A DNA stretch of 64,000 nt from Alphaproteobacteria bacterium (GTDB lineage: Bacteria > Pseudomonadota > Alphaproteobacteria > Micropepsales > Micropepsaceae). The notes under the pieces are model-generated. The model saw nothing but the letters and a program-made list of their open reading frames with translations. It did not search any database and was not told the DNA's origin. Location: NCBI GenBank assembly GCA_017308475.1, contig JAFKEU010000012.1, positions 62,001 to 126,000 of the forward strand, in the 5' to 3' direction. This document shows positions 35,920 to 46,439 of the stretch, piece after piece. A program made the position numbers and the translations under genes. Each line of letters opens with the position of its first letter. The first letter of the stretch is position 1.

Positions 35920-36846
35920 ATGGACGAATTCGACATCATCGCGCACTACTTCGCGCCGCTGGCGGGCGAGGGAGCCTTTGGCCTTGGCGACGATGCCGCA
36001 GTACTGCCGCTGTGGTCGGGGCACGAACTGGTGGTCACCACCGATGCCATCGCCGAAGACACTGATTTCTTCCCCACCGATCCGCCCGACACGGTGGCGC
36101 AGAAGGCGCTTCGCGTGAACCTTTCCGATCTGGCGGCGAAGGGCACATCGCCCGCCTATTACCTGCTCAACCTGACCGTGCCGCGCGACGTGACGCCGGC
36201 CTGGCTGACGGCGTTCGCTGCCGGGCTGAAGCGCGACCAGGAGACGTTCGGCATTTCGCTGCTGGGCGGCGACACGAATGCCGGGGTGCTGTCCATCGCC
36301 ATCACCGCCTTCGGCTTTGTTCGCGAGGGCCGTATGGTCCGGCGCAGCGGCGCGCGCCTGGGCGATCATGTCTATGTCACCGGCACCATCGGCGATGCCG
36401 GAGGCGGCCTGGCGGTTCTGCGCGGCGAGGGTGCCGCTCTTTCCCCGGCCGATCGCGACAGCCTGATTTCGCGCTATCGCGTGCCCGAGCCGCCAGTCAG
36501 CTTCGGCGCCACCGGCCTTGGCGATGCGGCCCATTCCAGTATCGACGTCTCTGACGGGCTGATCGCCGATCTTGGCCATGTCGCCAAGGCGTCACAGGTC
36601 GCCATCGTGATCGATGGCGCGCGCGTCCCGCTGTCGGCGCCGGTGAAGGCGCTTTGGGGCAATGATGCGCTGCTGCGGGCGGTTACTGCCGGCGACGACT
36701 ACCAGATCGCCTTCACGGGGCGGCCGGGGCTTTCGGGACGCTTCACGGCCATCGGCCATGTCGAAAAGGGCAGCGGCGTTCACCTGATGCAGGACGGCCG
36801 CGAAGTACCCGTCCAAAGGCCCGGTTTCCGGCATTTCGAGGGTTAA
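35920..36846 (+). CDS. thiL: Thiamine-monophosphate kinase
   Basis: 308 residues from ATG 35920 (MDEFDIIAHYFAPLAGEGAFGLGDDAAVL), the standard start. It phosphorylates thiamine monophosphate to the diphosphate cofactor. Conserved AIR-synthase-fold motifs: LGDDAAVL, TTDAIAEDTDFFP, ALRVNLSDLAAKGTSP, SLLGGDTNAG, VTGTIGDAGGGLA, SSIDVSDGLIADLGH and TAGDDYQIAF. Normally directly after nusB, it is displaced here. Confidence 0.94.
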   Translation: MDEFDIIAHYFAPLAGEGAFGLGDDAAVLPLWSGHELVVTTDAIAEDTDFFPTDPPDTVAQKALRVNLSDLAAKGTSPAYYLLNLTVPRDVTPAWLTAFAAGLKRDQETFGISLLGGDTNAGVLSIAITAFGFVREGRMVRRSGARLGDHVYVTGTIGDAGGGLAVLRGEGAALSPADRDSLISRYRVPEPPVSFGATGLGDAAHSSIDVSDGLIADLGHVAKASQVAIVIDGARVPLSAPVKALWGNDALLRAVTAGDDYQIAFTGRPGLSGRFTAIGHVEKGSGVHLMQDGREVPVQRPGFRHFEG

Positions 36847-36881
36847 CCAATCCCTAACTCCGATCTGGGACGGTGCGTGTC

Positions 36882-37403
36882 ATGAAGCGGGCAGTACTGA
36901 TCATGCTCCTGGTGGCTCTTCCGGCCATGGCGGCGGAGGAAGGCCATGGCACCGGCGAAGCCCAGGGCGGCGAAGCCGGCAAGGGCGGCGCACAGAAAGG
37001 CGGGGCTCCGGGCACCAATGTCGAGATGCCCTTCCTCATGGCGCCCATCACGAATGAAGAGGGCAAGCTCAGTGGCTACGCCTACATCTCCAGCCGGCTG
37101 ACCGCTTCTTCGGGCGGAGCGGCGCTGACCGTGCGCGACAAGCTTCCCTTCATCCAGGATGCGTTCGTGCGTGACGTGAACGCCCAGCAGGTGACGGCCG
37201 CCGGCCATCCCGATGAAGTCGACATTCCCCGGCTTGAAGCCCGCCTTCTGACGGATGCCCAGAAGGTGATGGGGGCCGGCAAGGTCAAGATCATCACCAT
37301 CTGCACCATCCAGATGGCGGCCCTGAATGCCAAGGGGCAGCCCGTCCGCGCACCGGCCGGACCGGAAGGCGCTGTCATAGAAAAATCGCGCTGCAGCAAT
37401 TAG
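36882..37403 (+). CDS. Exported conserved protein of unknown function between thiL and hppA
   Basis: 173 residues from ATG 36882, which opens a signal peptide ([17 protein letters not shown]). A Gly/Glu-rich linker is followed by [30 protein letters not shown] and [21 protein letters not shown], a pattern I associate with a small periplasmic protein often placed between thiL and hppA in this class. Two Cys lie in the C-terminal half. The function is unknown; FliL-like partners have been suggested only by shape. Confidence 0.7.
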   Translation: MKRAVLIMLLVALPAMAAEEGHGTGEAQGGEAGKGGAQKGGAPGTNVEMPFLMAPITNEEGKLSGYAYISSRLTASSGGAALTVRDKLPFIQDAFVRDVNAQQVTAAGHPDEVDIPRLEARLLTDAQKVMGAGKVKIITICTIQMAALNAKGQPVRAPAGPEGAVIEKSRCSN

Positions 37404-37440
37404 CCAGGCGGTTGCCTCACCGCAGGCCTTTTGGCAATCT

Positions 37441-37463
37441 CGCGCCGCCCTTGAAGCGGCGCG
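37441..37463 (+). repeat. GC hairpin in the gap before hppA
   Basis: CGCGCCGC and GCGGCGCG pair across CCTTGAA in the 200-bp gap before hppA. No T-tract follows, so attenuation or mRNA stability is possible. Confidence 0.45.
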
Positions 37464-37603
37464 CCGCACCACCTCTCAGGATGCGGCCCCGGCCATGGGG
37501 ATCGGTTGCGCCGAATCCCCACGCCACCCTTGGCCATGGGATTAGCCACCGACCCACACCTAAGCTTACTCGGGGCTTCCCGGGGTTGGAAAAGGGGATA
37601 CGC

Positions 37604-39727
37604 ATGGAACTTTACATCATCCTGGCCTGCGGCGTGCTGGCGCTGCTGTATGGCCTGTACACCATCCGCTCGGTGCTGAGCCTTCCAGCCGGCAACGCGC
37701 GGATGCAGGAAATCGCCGCCGCGATCCAGGAAGGCGCGGCCGCCTATCTCAATCGCCAGTACACCACCATAGCAATCGCCGGCGCGGTGATCTTCGTGCT
37801 GGCGTGCGTGTTTCTGGGCTGGCAGGTTGGTGTCGGCTTCCTGATCGGCGCCACGCTGTCGGGCGCGGCGGGCTACACCGGCATGTATGTCAGCGTGCGC
37901 GCCAATGTGCGCACCGCCGAGGCCGCCCGCTCCGGCCTGGCGCCAGGCCTGTCGGTGGCGTTCCGCTCCGGCGCTGTTACCGGCATGCTGGTGGTTGGCC
38001 TGGGCCTGCTGGCGGTGGCCGGATACTATTTCTTCCTCACCACCTGCCTCAGGCTTTCGCTGGACGATCCGGCGCAAAGCCGCGTGATCACCGACAGCCT
38101 GGTGGGCCTGGGCTTCGGCGCTTCGCTGATCTCGATCTTCGCCCGTCTGGGCGGCGGCATTTTCACCAAGGGTGCCGACGTGGGCGGCGACATGGTGGGC
38201 AAGGTGGAAGCGGGCATCCCGGAAGATGATCCGCGCAATCCGGCGACCATCGCCGACAATGTGGGCGACAATGTCGGCGACTGCGCCGGCATGGCGGCCG
38301 ACCTGTTCGAGACTTTCGCGGTGACCACCGTGGCCACCATGGTTCTGGCCTCGATCTATTTCACCGGCGAAATGAAGGCCCAGCTGATGCTCTATCCGCT
38401 GGCCATTGCGGGCCTTTCCATCGTGACCTCGATCATCGGCACCTTCTTCGTGCGCCTGGGATCGTCGGGCAACATCATGGGAGCGCTCTACAAAGGTGTG
38501 ATCGCCACGGTGGTCCTGTCGCTGATCGGCCTGTGGCCGCTGACCAACGCAATGATCGGCATGGGCAACCAGATGAGCATCGGCGATACCGCCTTCACCG
38601 GCCAGACGCTGTTCTGGTGCGGCGTGGTGGGCCTCGCGGTGACCGCGGCGCTGATCGTGATCACCGAATATTATACCGGCACCAATTTCCGCCCGGTCCA
38701 GTCGATCGCCAAATCCTCGGTCACCGGTCACGGCACCAATGTGATCCAGGGCCTGGCGGTGTCGATGGAATCCACCGCGCTTCCCGCCATCGTGATCTGT
38801 ACCGGCATCATCATCACCTACCTGCTGGCGGGACTGTTCGGTATTGCCATCGCGGTGTCGACCATGCTGTCGCTGGCGGGCATGATCGTGGCGCTGGATG
38901 CCTTCGGTCCGGTGACCGACAATGCCGGCGGCATTGCCGAGATGAGCGGGCTGGAAGGCGATGTCCGCAAGACCACCGACGCGTTGGACGCCGTCGGCAA
39001 CACCACCAAGGCGGTGACCAAGGGCTATGCCATCGGTTCGGCCGGTCTTGGCGCGCTGGTGCTGTTCGCCGCCTATACCCAGGACCTCAAGCACTTCGTC
39101 GAGCAGGGCGCGGGCTTCTTCGCCGGCATCGAGATGCCGGCCTTCAGCCTGGCCGATCCCTGGGTGGTGGTGGGCCTGTTCTTCGGTGGATTGCTGCCTT
39201 ATCTGTTCGGCGGCATGGCCATGACGGCGGTGGGCCGTGCGGCTGGTTCGGTGGTCGAGGAGGTGCGCAAGCAGTTCCGCGAAATGCCGGGCATCATGCA
39301 GGGTACCCAGAAGCCCAACTATGCCCGGGCCGTGGACCTTCTGACCCGCGCCGCCATCAAGGAAATGGTGGTCCCGTCCATGCTGCCGGTCTTTTCCCCC
39401 ATCGTGCTGTTCTTCTTCGTGACCGGCGTGGCGGGCAAGACCGCGGCGTTCAATGCGCTTGGTGCCATGCTGATGGGCGTGATCGTCACCGGCCTGTTCG
39501 TCGCCATCTCGATGACCTCGGGCGGCGGCGCCTGGGACAATGCCAAGAAGTTCATCGAGGACGGCCATCACGGCGGCAAGGGCAGCGATGCCCACAAGGC
39601 CGCGGTGACGGGCGACACGGTGGGTGACCCTTACAAGGACACCGCCGGCCCGGCGGTAAACCCCATGATCAAAATTACCAATATCGTCGCGCTGCTGCTG
39701 CTCGCGACCCTTGCCCATCTGGGGTGA
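37604..39727 (+). CDS. hppA: Membrane-bound H+-translocating pyrophosphatase
   Basis: 707 residues from ATG 37604, about 16 transmembrane helices. It hydrolyses cytosolic pyrophosphate and pumps ions across the inner membrane. The acidic substrate motifs [37 protein letters not shown] are intact. [16 protein letters not shown] carries Lys where K+-dependent enzymes have Ala, marking the K+-independent proton-pumping class. It stands alone downstream of the thiL unit. Confidence 0.94.
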   Translation: MELYIILACGVLALLYGLYTIRSVLSLPAGNARMQEIAAAIQEGAAAYLNRQYTTIAIAGAVIFVLACVFLGWQVGVGFLIGATLSGAAGYTGMYVSVRANVRTAEAARSGLAPGLSVAFRSGAVTGMLVVGLGLLAVAGYYFFLTTCLRLSLDDPAQSRVITDSLVGLGFGASLISIFARLGGGIFTKGADVGGDMVGKVEAGIPEDDPRNPATIADNVGDNVGDCAGMAADLFETFAVTTVATMVLASIYFTGEMKAQLMLYPLAIAGLSIVTSIIGTFFVRLGSSGNIMGALYKGVIATVVLSLIGLWPLTNAMIGMGNQMSIGDTAFTGQTLFWCGVVGLAVTAALIVITEYYTGTNFRPVQSIAKSSVTGHGTNVIQGLAVSMESTALPAIVICTGIIITYLLAGLFGIAIAVSTMLSLAGMIVALDAFGPVTDNAGGIAEMSGLEGDVRKTTDALDAVGNTTKAVTKGYAIGSAGLGALVLFAAYTQDLKHFVEQGAGFFAGIEMPAFSLADPWVVVGLFFGGLLPYLFGGMAMTAVGRAAGSVVEEVRKQFREMPGIMQGTQKPNYARAVDLLTRAAIKEMVVPSMLPVFSPIVLFFFVTGVAGKTAAFNALGAMLMGVIVTGLFVAISMTSGGGAWDNAKKFIEDGHHGGKGSDAHKAAVTGDTVGDPYKDTAGPAVNPMIKITNIVALLLLATLAHLG

Positions 39728-39742
39728 GGTCCGCGCTGTCTC

Positions 39743-39810
39743 GTTGACCCCCATCCGTTGCAACGCAGGTCGGCTCCGCTGACACTTCGCTGCGACAGGT
39801 GGGGGTGAAC
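39743..39810. repeat. Second REP-like intergenic element
   Basis: GTTGACCCCCA (39743) pairs with TGGGGGTGAAC (ending 39810) with one mismatch; the interior has the palindrome CGTTGCAACG and GC-rich subrepeats. It fills the short gap between convergent hppA and bamE and resembles the element at 35773 in layout and in its GTCGCA/GGGGGT-type core. Confidence 0.55.
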
Positions 39811-39814
39811 TCCT

Positions 39815-40300
39815 TTAGGGAATCGGCCCGCCGCCGTTGCCCGGATTGACCTGCTGGATCGGCGTCGCCTGGGTGCCGGGCGTGGCGTTCAGGAGCTGTT
39901 GCAGGAAGGTCAGTTCGCGGCCCCGGGCGGGGGTCTCGCGCGATTCAAACGCGATCACATGGCCGTCATTCAGCGTGTAGTGGCGAAGGTCCGTCACCCG
40001 GTTGTCCTTGTCGAAATAGACCGCCAGGATCTGACGGCGCAGCACGGTCGGATGGAAGAAGGCGACCTGCTTCTCGGTGGACGAGATATAATACCAGGTG
40101 TCGCTGCCGAAGGCGGCGGTGGTAGAGGGGTAGCCCAGCCGTTCCTGCACCGTGGTCTCGGTGTCGGTACCCGGCTTGATCGCGCCTTCGGTGGCAAGAT
40201 CGCCCAGATAGCCGCGCTGGCTGACGACAGGGGTACAGGCGATCAGCAGGGCGGCGGCGGCCACGCCTGCGGCTTTGAGGGCAAGTTTGGACGTTTTCAT
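39815..40300 (-). CDS. bamE: Outer-membrane assembly lipoprotein BamE (SmpA/OmlA)
   Basis: 161 residues from ATG 40300. A type II signal peptide ends in the lipobox LLIAC (Cys at 22). The SmpA/OmlA domain is seen in TETTVQERLGYPSTTAAFGSDTWYYISS and ILAVYFDKDNRVTDLRHYTLNDG. BamE stabilises the BAM complex that inserts beta-barrel proteins in the outer membrane. It is divergent from the DUF177 operon. Confidence 0.92.
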   Translation of the reverse strand: MKTSKLALKAAGVAAAALLIACTPVVSQRGYLGDLATEGAIKPGTDTETTVQERLGYPSTTAAFGSDTWYYISSTEKQVAFFHPTVLRRQILAVYFDKDNRVTDLRHYTLNDGHVIAFESRETPARGRELTFLQQLLNATPGTQATPIQQVNPGNGGGPIP

Positions 40301-40390
40301 CACTTCGACCTTGACGCCCCCGCTCCAGCTGGTGTGCTAACCTCCGGCGGGGCGCAAGGCAAGGGCCCGTCGTCCCCGGGGAACTCTTGA

Positions 40391-40906
40391 ATGTTGAATT
40401 TGCTCAGGAAATCGATTGCGCGCAAGCGGGAAGGGGCCCGCCTATACGAGGTAATGGTGGCCCGCGCCCGCGATCCGGTATTCTACCGGGAATTCGGCGT
40501 GGCCGACAGCATCGACGGGCGCTTTGACCTGGTGGTGCTGCATGCCTGGCTGGTTCTGTCCGCCCTGAAGGCCGCGGGCGAGGGCGAGGCCGCCCAGGGA
40601 CTGACCGACGCCATTTTCATCGGCTTTGACGAGGCCATGCGCGAGCAGGGCGCGGGCGACATGGGGCTGTCGCGCAAGATGAAGGCTTTTGCCGACGCCT
40701 TTTTCGGCCGGGTGACGGCCTATGAATCCGCCGGCGACGCCACCGCCCTGGCCGAGGCGCTGGCTCGCAATCTTTACCGGGGCGGGCCTGTGGACGGACG
40801 CAGCCGGGCGCTGGCCGCATATGCCCTGGCGGCGGGGCCTTACCTGAAGGCTGCCATCCCACGGGGTCTCGATTTCGGGCCGCTGCCGACTATATCGGTC
40901 TCATGA
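40391..40906 (+). CDS. Ubiquinol-cytochrome c chaperone family protein
   Basis: 171 residues. The Cbp3/UQCC1-like core is present: ARLYEVMVARARDPVFYREFGVADSIDGRFDLVVLHAWLVL, then FDEAMREQGAGDMGLSRKMKAFADAFFGRV. In mitochondria relatives assist cytochrome b assembly; a similar role in the bc1 complex is inferred for alphaproteobacteria. The stop overlaps the DUF177 start by 4 bp (ATGA). Confidence 0.9.
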   Translation: MLNLLRKSIARKREGARLYEVMVARARDPVFYREFGVADSIDGRFDLVVLHAWLVLSALKAAGEGEAAQGLTDAIFIGFDEAMREQGAGDMGLSRKMKAFADAFFGRVTAYESAGDATALAEALARNLYRGGPVDGRSRALAAYALAAGPYLKAAIPRGLDFGPLPTISVS

Positions 40907-41433
40907 ACATGCCACTCTCTCAGTTCTACAATCTCGGCCGGCTGGGCAATGCCGGCGACAAGGTGGATTTCGCCGCCGACACGGACCAGCGCGCCGCAAT
41001 CGCTGCATGGTCGGGCGTGTCGTCGCTGGAGAACTTCGCGGTGGCGGTGGACATCACCAAACTGGGGCCCACCCGTTTCCGGCTGGATTACCGGCTGGTG
41101 GCAGATGTTACCCAGGCCTGCGTGGTCACGCTGGAGCCCGTGCCGGCACATATCGAGCGCGCGTTCAGCCGAGAGTTGCATTATGTCGGAAATACCCGCC
41201 GTGGTACCGAATCGGAAGGCGGCGATACGATCGTCGATCCCGGCACCGAAGAGGGGCCGGAGGACATCGAAAGCCTGCATTACGACTTGGCCGGTCCGGT
41301 GCTGGAGGAATATTCCCTGGCCCTGGAACCTTATCCGCGCCGTCCGGGGGCGGAATTTTCGCCCGAATCAAAGGAGCCCGATGTTCAGGAAAGCCCGTTT
41401 GCGGTGCTGAAAGGGCTTCAGAAGCGGCTCTGA
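40903..41433 (+). CDS. YceD-like (DUF177) protein
   Basis: 176 residues, overlapping the chaperone gene by 4 bp. The DUF177 pattern is visible in FRLDYRLVADVTQACVVTLEPVPAHIERAFSRELH, with the acidic stretch DTIVDPGTEEGPEDIESLHYDLAGPVLEEYSLALEPYPR. YceD proteins are widely found before rpmF and are linked to 23S rRNA/ribosome biogenesis. The usual paired cysteines are reduced to one here. Confidence 0.9.
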   Translation: MNMPLSQFYNLGRLGNAGDKVDFAADTDQRAAIAAWSGVSSLENFAVAVDITKLGPTRFRLDYRLVADVTQACVVTLEPVPAHIERAFSRELHYVGNTRRGTESEGGDTIVDPGTEEGPEDIESLHYDLAGPVLEEYSLALEPYPRRPGAEFSPESKEPDVQESPFAVLKGLQKRL

Positions 41434-41565
41434 AGCCACGAAGCGATAGGCTGCGCGGCCCAAAAGGGGCTTTTGGCTTGAAATTGGGCGGACTTTCCTG
41501 CTACCCACGCCCCCTGTTTTGCCCGCCGGAAAGCCCCGGCCGGGGCCTGAAGGAGTCTTCCCGCC

Positions 41566-41745
41566 ATGGCGGTCCCAAAAAGAAAAACCTCGCCGTCGCG
41601 CAGAAACATGCGCCGGTCGCACCACGCCCTGACCGCCGCCGCCCATGGGGATTGCCCCAACTGCGGTGAGCCCAAGCGCCCGCACCACATCTGCGGCGCC
41701 TGCGGCCATTACGCGGACCGTGAGGTCGTGAAGGCCAAGAGCTGA
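41566..41745 (+). CDS. rpmF: 50S ribosomal protein L32
   Basis: 59 residues: [20 protein letters not shown], then the zinc ribbon [18 protein letters not shown] (four Cys), ending VVKAKS. The sequence and its place between DUF177 and plsX leave little doubt. A GAAGGAG site precedes the ATG. Short, but complete. It carries the four-Cys (zinc-dependent) L32 form. Confidence 0.97.
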   Translation: MAVPKRKTSPSRRNMRRSHHALTAAAHGDCPNCGEPKRPHHICGACGHYADREVVKAKS

Positions 41746-41768
41746 CACCTTTCGCCTGAAAGGTGGCT

Positions 41769-42800
41769 GTGGCCCGCACCCTGACAGTTTCGATCGATGC
41801 GATGGGCGGCGATGCCGGCCCAGCTGTTGTCGTAAGCGCACTTCTGCGATCGGCGCAGCGTCATCCCGATGTCCGCTTCCTGCTGCATGGCGAGGAGGGC
41901 CAGCTCAAAGACCTGTTGGCCCGTCATCCCAGGCTGAAAGACAAGGTCAGCGTGCGCCACGCGCCCGGCCGCAAGCCAAGCCATGTGCTGCGCCGGGGCC
42001 GCGACACCTCCATGTGGCATTGCATCCAGAGCGTGAAGATCGGCGATGCCGATGTCGCGGTCAGCGCCGGCAATACTGGCGCGCTGATGGCGGTCTCCAT
42101 GTTCAACCTGGGCATTATCGACGGCATCTCGCGCCCGGCGATTGCCTCGATCTGGCCTACGCTGAAAGGCCAGACTGTGGTGCTGGACTGCGGTGCCAAC
42201 GTCACCGCCACCGACGAGCAACTGGTGGATTTTGCCGTGATGGGTGAGGCTTTCGCCCACGCCATCCTGGGGTTGGAACGGCCGCGCGTGGGCCTGCTCA
42301 ATGTCGGCGCCGAGGAGCAGAAGGGCAATGACGCGGTCAGGGGCGCGGCCGCGATCCTGCGCGGCTCCAGCCTGCCCATCGCCTTTCATGGCTTCATCGA
42401 GGGCGACGACATCACCAAGGGCACCGTCGATGTGGTGGTGACCGACGGCTTCACCGGCAACATCGCGCTGAAGACCGCCGAAGGCACCGCCAAGCTGATC
42501 GTGCAATTCATGCGCCAGTCGCTGAAGCGCTCGCTGTTCGGCCGGCTGGGGGCGATCATCGCTTCGGGCGCACTGAACACGCTGCGCCGCAAGCTGGATC
42601 CGCGCGCTTCCAATGGCGGCATATTCCTGGGCCTGGGTGGCGTGGTGGTCAAAAGCCATGGCGGAACCGACGCGATCGGCTTTGCCAGTGCGCTGGACAT
42701 GGCCATCGACATGGCCCGCGCCGACATCAACGCCCGCATCACCGCCGACCGCCGCTCCATCGCGGCGAAAGCGGCGGGTGAAAGGGCAGCTGAACTGTGA
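41769..42800 (+). CDS. plsX: Phosphate acyltransferase PlsX
   Basis: 343 residues from GTG 41769 ([18 protein letters not shown]), placed by AAAGG 5 bp upstream; a GTG two codons earlier is possible. PlsX makes acyl-phosphate from acyl-ACP, the first donor for phospholipid synthesis. [28 protein letters not shown] and [10 protein letters not shown] are family blocks. It overlaps fabH by 4 bp (GTGA). Confidence 0.94.
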   Translation: MARTLTVSIDAMGGDAGPAVVVSALLRSAQRHPDVRFLLHGEEGQLKDLLARHPRLKDKVSVRHAPGRKPSHVLRRGRDTSMWHCIQSVKIGDADVAVSAGNTGALMAVSMFNLGIIDGISRPAIASIWPTLKGQTVVLDCGANVTATDEQLVDFAVMGEAFAHAILGLERPRVGLLNVGAEEQKGNDAVRGAAAILRGSSLPIAFHGFIEGDDITKGTVDVVVTDGFTGNIALKTAEGTAKLIVQFMRQSLKRSLFGRLGAIIASGALNTLRRKLDPRASNGGIFLGLGGVVVKSHGGTDAIGFASALDMAIDMARADINARITADRRSIAAKAAGERAAEL

Positions 42801-43768
42801 TACGCGCGCGCATCATCGGTTGCGGCGCCTTTCTGCCGGACAATGTCGTCACCAATGACGACCTCGCCGCGAAGGTCGATACCTCCGACGAATGGATCCG
42901 CGAACGCACCGGCATCCGCCAGCGCTACATCGCCCTGCCGGGCGAGAAGACCTCCGACCTGGCGCTGGGCGCGGCGCGCGCGGCGCTGACCGACGCCGGC
43001 ATCGATGCCGGCGAACTGGACATGATCATCTGCGCCACCACGACGCCGGATGAAAGCTTTCCCGCCACCGCCACCATCGTGCAGTCGCGCCTTGGCATGG
43101 GTCACGGTGCCGCCTTCGACGTTCAGGCGGTGTGCTCGGGATTCATCTATGGCCTTGCGGTGGCCGACAGCATGATCCGCACCGGCGCCGCGCGCACCAT
43201 CCTTCTGATCGGGGCCGAAACCATGTCCCGGCTGCTGGACTGGAATGATCGCACCACCTGCGTGCTGTTCGGTGACGGCGCTGGCGCGGTGGTGCTGCAG
43301 GCCCATGACGGATTGGGCGACAATTCCGACCAGGGCGTGCTGAACACCAGGCTGTTCTCGGACGGACGGCTGCACGACATGCTCTATACCGATGGCGGAG
43401 TCTCTTCGACCCAGACCGTGGGCAAGCTGAGGATGCACGGCAAGGAAGTCTTCAAGCATGCCGTCACCAACATCGCCGCCGCTATCCAGGCATCGCTCGA
43501 CGCCGCCGGCCTGACGGTAGAGGACATAGACTGGTTCGTGCCCCACCAGGCCAACCAGCGCATCCTGGACGGGACGGCCAGGAAGCTGGGCATCGACCCC
43601 GGACGGGTCATCTCGACCGTCGCCCAGCATGGCAATACCTCGGCCGCCTCGGTGCCCCTGGCCTTGTGTACCGCGGTCAGGGAAGGCCGGATCAAACGGG
43701 GCGACCTGGTCCTGCTGGAGGCCATGGGCGGGGGCTTTACCTGGGGGGCGGCGCTGCTGCGCTGGTAG
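42797..43768 (+). CDS. fabH: Beta-ketoacyl-ACP synthase III
   Basis: 323 residues from GTG 42797. The Cys-His-Asn triad is complete: [10 protein letters not shown] (Cys about 113), [11 protein letters not shown] (His about 250) and [12 protein letters not shown] (Asn about 280). It condenses acetyl-CoA with malonyl-ACP to start fatty-acid synthesis. Coupled to plsX, as in many bacteria. Confidence 0.95.
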   Translation: MIRARIIGCGAFLPDNVVTNDDLAAKVDTSDEWIRERTGIRQRYIALPGEKTSDLALGAARAALTDAGIDAGELDMIICATTTPDESFPATATIVQSRLGMGHGAAFDVQAVCSGFIYGLAVADSMIRTGAARTILLIGAETMSRLLDWNDRTTCVLFGDGAGAVVLQAHDGLGDNSDQGVLNTRLFSDGRLHDMLYTDGGVSSTQTVGKLRMHGKEVFKHAVTNIAAAIQASLDAAGLTVEDIDWFVPHQANQRILDGTARKLGIDPGRVISTVAQHGNTSAASVPLALCTAVREGRIKRGDLVLLEAMGGGFTWGAALLRW

Positions 43769-43822
43769 GGTCCGGCCTGTCATGCAGCAGTTACATAAAA
43801 GCCTCTGGCTATCCTCTTGATC

Positions 43823-43852
43823 TTGACGGGAAATCCTGGCGGGGGTTACCCT
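43823..43852 (+). promoter_or_regulatory. Candidate promoter for ihfA-merR
   Basis: TTGACG (43823-43828) and a weak TACCCT (43847-43852) are 18 bp apart, 26 bp before the ihfA ATG. An imperfect inverted repeat GGTTA…TAACC overlaps the -10 region. A separate promoter is plausible given the 110-bp gap after fabH. Confidence 0.35.
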
Positions 43853-43878
43853 ACTGTAGATAACCAGAGAGTCGCCAC

Positions 43879-44205
43879 ATGACCACCGGTACCCTCACCA
43901 GAGCCGATCTCACTGAAGCCGTGTTTCAAGCCGTCGGCCTCTCGCGCACCGACTCTGCCCAAATGGTCGAGGACATGCTGGAAGAAGTCTGTGGCGCGCT
44001 GGCCCGGGGCGAGACCGTGAAACTTTCGTCATTCGGCACCTTCGCGGTGCGCCAGAAATCGCAACGCATGGGCCGCAATCCCAAGACCGGCGACGAAGTG
44101 CCGATCGCGCCGCGGCGCGTGCTGGTATTCCGCCCCAGCCACGTGCTGAAGGCGGTCATCAACGGCCAGACACCAATGCCGGAAAACGAGGGGAGCGAAG
44201 GATAA
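43879..44205 (+). CDS. ihfA: Integration host factor subunit alpha
   Basis: 108 residues. The HU/IHF fold is plain: [62 protein letters not shown] (with the DNA-intercalating Pro loop) and [18 protein letters not shown]. With IhfB it bends DNA at specific sites. The stop is directly followed by the merR start. Confidence 0.95.
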   Translation: MTTGTLTRADLTEAVFQAVGLSRTDSAQMVEDMLEEVCGALARGETVKLSSFGTFAVRQKSQRMGRNPKTGDEVPIAPRRVLVFRPSHVLKAVINGQTPMPENEGSEG

Positions 44206-44883
44206 GTGTCGTTTGCCGCTTTTGCCTACCCGGCCAAGTCGGCGGAAGCATTTCGCACCATCAGCGAAGTGGCCGATGAGTTGGACGTGCCGCAGCATGT
44301 GCTGCGCTTCTGGGAAAGCAGGTTCGGCCAGATTCGTCCCGTCAAACGCGCTGGCGGCCGCCGTTATTACCGCCCCGAAGATATCGATCTTCTGAAGGGC
44401 ATCCAGGCCCTGCTGTATGGCGAGGGTTTCACCATCAAGGGCGTGCAGAAGGTGCTGAAGGAGCGCGGCGTGCGCCATGTGGCGGCGCTGGGCCGTGATG
44501 GCGCGACGCCGCCCGTTGCGCCCGAGCCGCTGGTGATCGAGAAGATCGTCTATGTGGAAAAGGCGGTTCCGAAGAAGCGGCCCGCGCACCTGCGGCCCGT
44601 CGGGTTCGAGGAAATGACGCTTCCTTTCTTCGACGCACCAGCCGCGACGCCGGCCGAAGAGCCGGCGGCGGAAGTGACAGTGCCGGCAAAAAAGGCGGCC
44701 CGCGCGGCGCGATCCGCTGGCGTGGCCGGCAAGAAAGCGGGCGCGTCCCACAAGGTCATCACCGCGACGGACGATGAAGCCAGCCGCCTGGCCGGCGAGG
44801 AGCGCGCCCGACTGGAAGAATTGCTGGACGGGCTGACCGGCTTGAAGGCCAGGCTCGCGGCAGCGCGCAGCGGCGGAAAATAG
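44206..44883 (+). CDS. MerR-family regulator (alphaproteobacterial ihfA-linked type)
   Basis: 225 residues from GTG 44206, immediately after ihfA. The HTH is [55 protein letters not shown]. The long Ala/Lys-rich C-terminal half ([28 protein letters not shown]) is unlike ligand-binding MerR domains. Genes of this type follow ihfA throughout the class; the regulon is uncertain. Confidence 0.9.
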   Translation: MSFAAFAYPAKSAEAFRTISEVADELDVPQHVLRFWESRFGQIRPVKRAGGRRYYRPEDIDLLKGIQALLYGEGFTIKGVQKVLKERGVRHVAALGRDGATPPVAPEPLVIEKIVYVEKAVPKKRPAHLRPVGFEEMTLPFFDAPAATPAEEPAAEVTVPAKKAARAARSAGVAGKKAGASHKVITATDDEASRLAGEERARLEELLDGLTGLKARLAAARSGGK

Positions 44884-44976
44884 GCCAAATTCGCGGTTGC
44901 TGCGGCGGGGGGTGGTGACTATAGTCCGCCGCCTTCTGGCACCCCCTGGGCCCTTCCCGGCCCATCAAGAATAAGT

Positions 44977-45054
44977 CGGAGCGTGGCGCAGCCTGGTTAG
45001 CGCACCAGTCTGGGGGACTGGGGGTCGTGGGTTCAAATCCCGCCGCTCCGACCA
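44977..45054 (+). tRNA. tRNA-Pro (anticodon GGG)
   Basis: Complete cloverleaf: acceptor stem CGGAGCG/CGCTCCG, D arm GCGC…GCGC, anticodon stem CCAGT/ACTGG with loop CTGGGGG (anticodon GGG), T arm GTGGG-TTCAAAT-CCCGC, and an encoded ACCA end. It is a conserved follower of the ihfA-merR pair. Confidence 0.96.
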
Positions 45055-45086
45055 TTATCTTTCCCAATTCCAGCAAGCGGCGGGCG

Positions 45087-46439
45087 TCATTTCGCCGGCC
45101 GGGGTTTGCCCAGCCGCAAGGCCACGGCCAGAAGCGTCATCCCGATCACGACGCTTCCCAACGAGGCACCCAGTACGCCCAAGGTCGCCGCGCCGAGCAG
45201 ATGGCTGTCAAAGGCGAGGCTGGCGACGAAAAGCCCCATGGTAAAGCTGATCCCGCACAATGAGCCGGCTGCCGCTATCAGCGTCCAGGACAGGTCATGG
45301 GGAAGCGGTGTGCCGGAAAGCTTCACGGCCAGCATGCTTCCGGCGAAAATGCCGATCGGCTTTCCCACTACCGATCCGACAATGACGGCGGTCACCATCG
45401 ATGTGTCCAGCCCGGCAATGCGCAACGATATGCCGGCGCTCGCGAATGCGAAGACCGGCAGAACAAGGAAGCTGACCCAGGGGTGCAGCATGAATTCAAG
45501 TCTCTCCAGGGGGGAAAGCAGCTCGCGCGCCGCCACGGCTATGGAACGCACCCTGTGCGCCGGTTGGGTGAGAATGAAGTGCGCATCCCCCCTTTCGCCT
45601 GCGGACAGATAGTGGGATATGCGCCGGATCATGGATTGAAACCGCTCCGCGCCAATCCATGGGCGCGCCGGCGTGAACAGGCCCAGGACGATGCCAACGA
45701 TCGTGGGATGAATGCCGGACAGGTCCACGACAAACCAGGCCAGTGCACCGGCCAGGAAATAGACCGGGATAAGCCTCACGCCCAGATATCTGAGGCCGAT
45801 GACGGCCACGATTACCAGCGCGCCCAGCCCCAGCGACCAGAACTGAAGATTTTCGGAATAGGCCGTGGCGATGACCGCCACCGCGGCGACGTCGTCGATG
45901 ACCGCAACCGACAGGACGAATGTGCGCAGACTATGGGGCACCCGTTCCCCGAAAATCGCCAGCGCGCCGATGACAAAGGCGGTATCGGTCACCATCACCA
46001 CGCCCCAGTCCTTGGCGCCGGGTTGGCCCATCTGCAAGGCAAGATACAGAAGCGGCGGAACCAACATGCCGCCGATGGCGGCGGCGACGGGTATGAACGC
46101 AACTTGCGGTCTTCGCAGTTCGCCGAGCGCCAGCTCCCGCTTGACCTCAAGTCCGATGACGAAAAAGAACAACGTCATCAAGCCGTCATTGATGACGTGG
46201 GTGAGCGGCAGTCTGAAGGACCAGGTGCCGGCATGAATTCCGATCGGAAGCGACCAGAATCGATTGACCGGGTCGGCCCATGGCGAATTGGCGATTGCCA
46301 GCGCCGCCAGCGCCGCAAGCAACAGTATCACGCCGCTGATGGCTTCGATGCGCAAAAAGCGCGTGACCGGTTCCAGAAGCCGCCGAACCGGCTGGTCGGG
46401 CAGATCCGCCTGGTCTTCGGGGGTGAAATGGCTGGACAA
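45087..46439 (-). CDS. nhaA: Na+/H+ antiporter NhaA
   Basis: 450 residues from TTG 46439, supported by a GGGAGAA site. The NhaA family blocks are clear: FLRIEAISGVILLLAA, GLMTLFFFVIGLEVKRELALGEL, and the ion-binding pair VIDDVAAVAVIA (two Asp). It exchanges external protons for internal Na+. The VTDTAFVIG segment differs from the common ATDIAFALG, typical of the divergent NhaA subgroup. The N-terminal acidic tail is longer than in E. coli. Confidence 0.9.
   Translation of the reverse strand: MSSHFTPEDQADLPDQPVRRLLEPVTRFLRIEAISGVILLLAALAALAIANSPWADPVNRFWSLPIGIHAGTWSFRLPLTHVINDGLMTLFFFVIGLEVKRELALGELRRPQVAFIPVAAAIGGMLVPPLLYLALQMGQPGAKDWGVVMVTDTAFVIGALAIFGERVPHSLRTFVLSVAVIDDVAAVAVIATAYSENLQFWSLGLGALVIVAVIGLRYLGVRLIPVYFLAGALAWFVVDLSGIHPTIVGIVLGLFTPARPWIGAERFQSMIRRISHYLSAGERGDAHFILTQPAHRVRSIAVAARELLSPLERLEFMLHPWVSFLVLPVFAFASAGISLRIAGLDTSMVTAVIVGSVVGKPIGIFAGSMLAVKLSGTPLPHDLSWTLIAAAGSLCGISFTMGLFVASLAFDSHLLGAATLGVLGASLGSVVIGMTLLAVALRLGKPRPAK

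Noticed and set aside
37400-39763. A 787-codon open frame antisense to hppA
   Set aside because: It mirrors hppA, has a His/Arg/Gly-rich composition without domains, and results from strong third-position GC bias.
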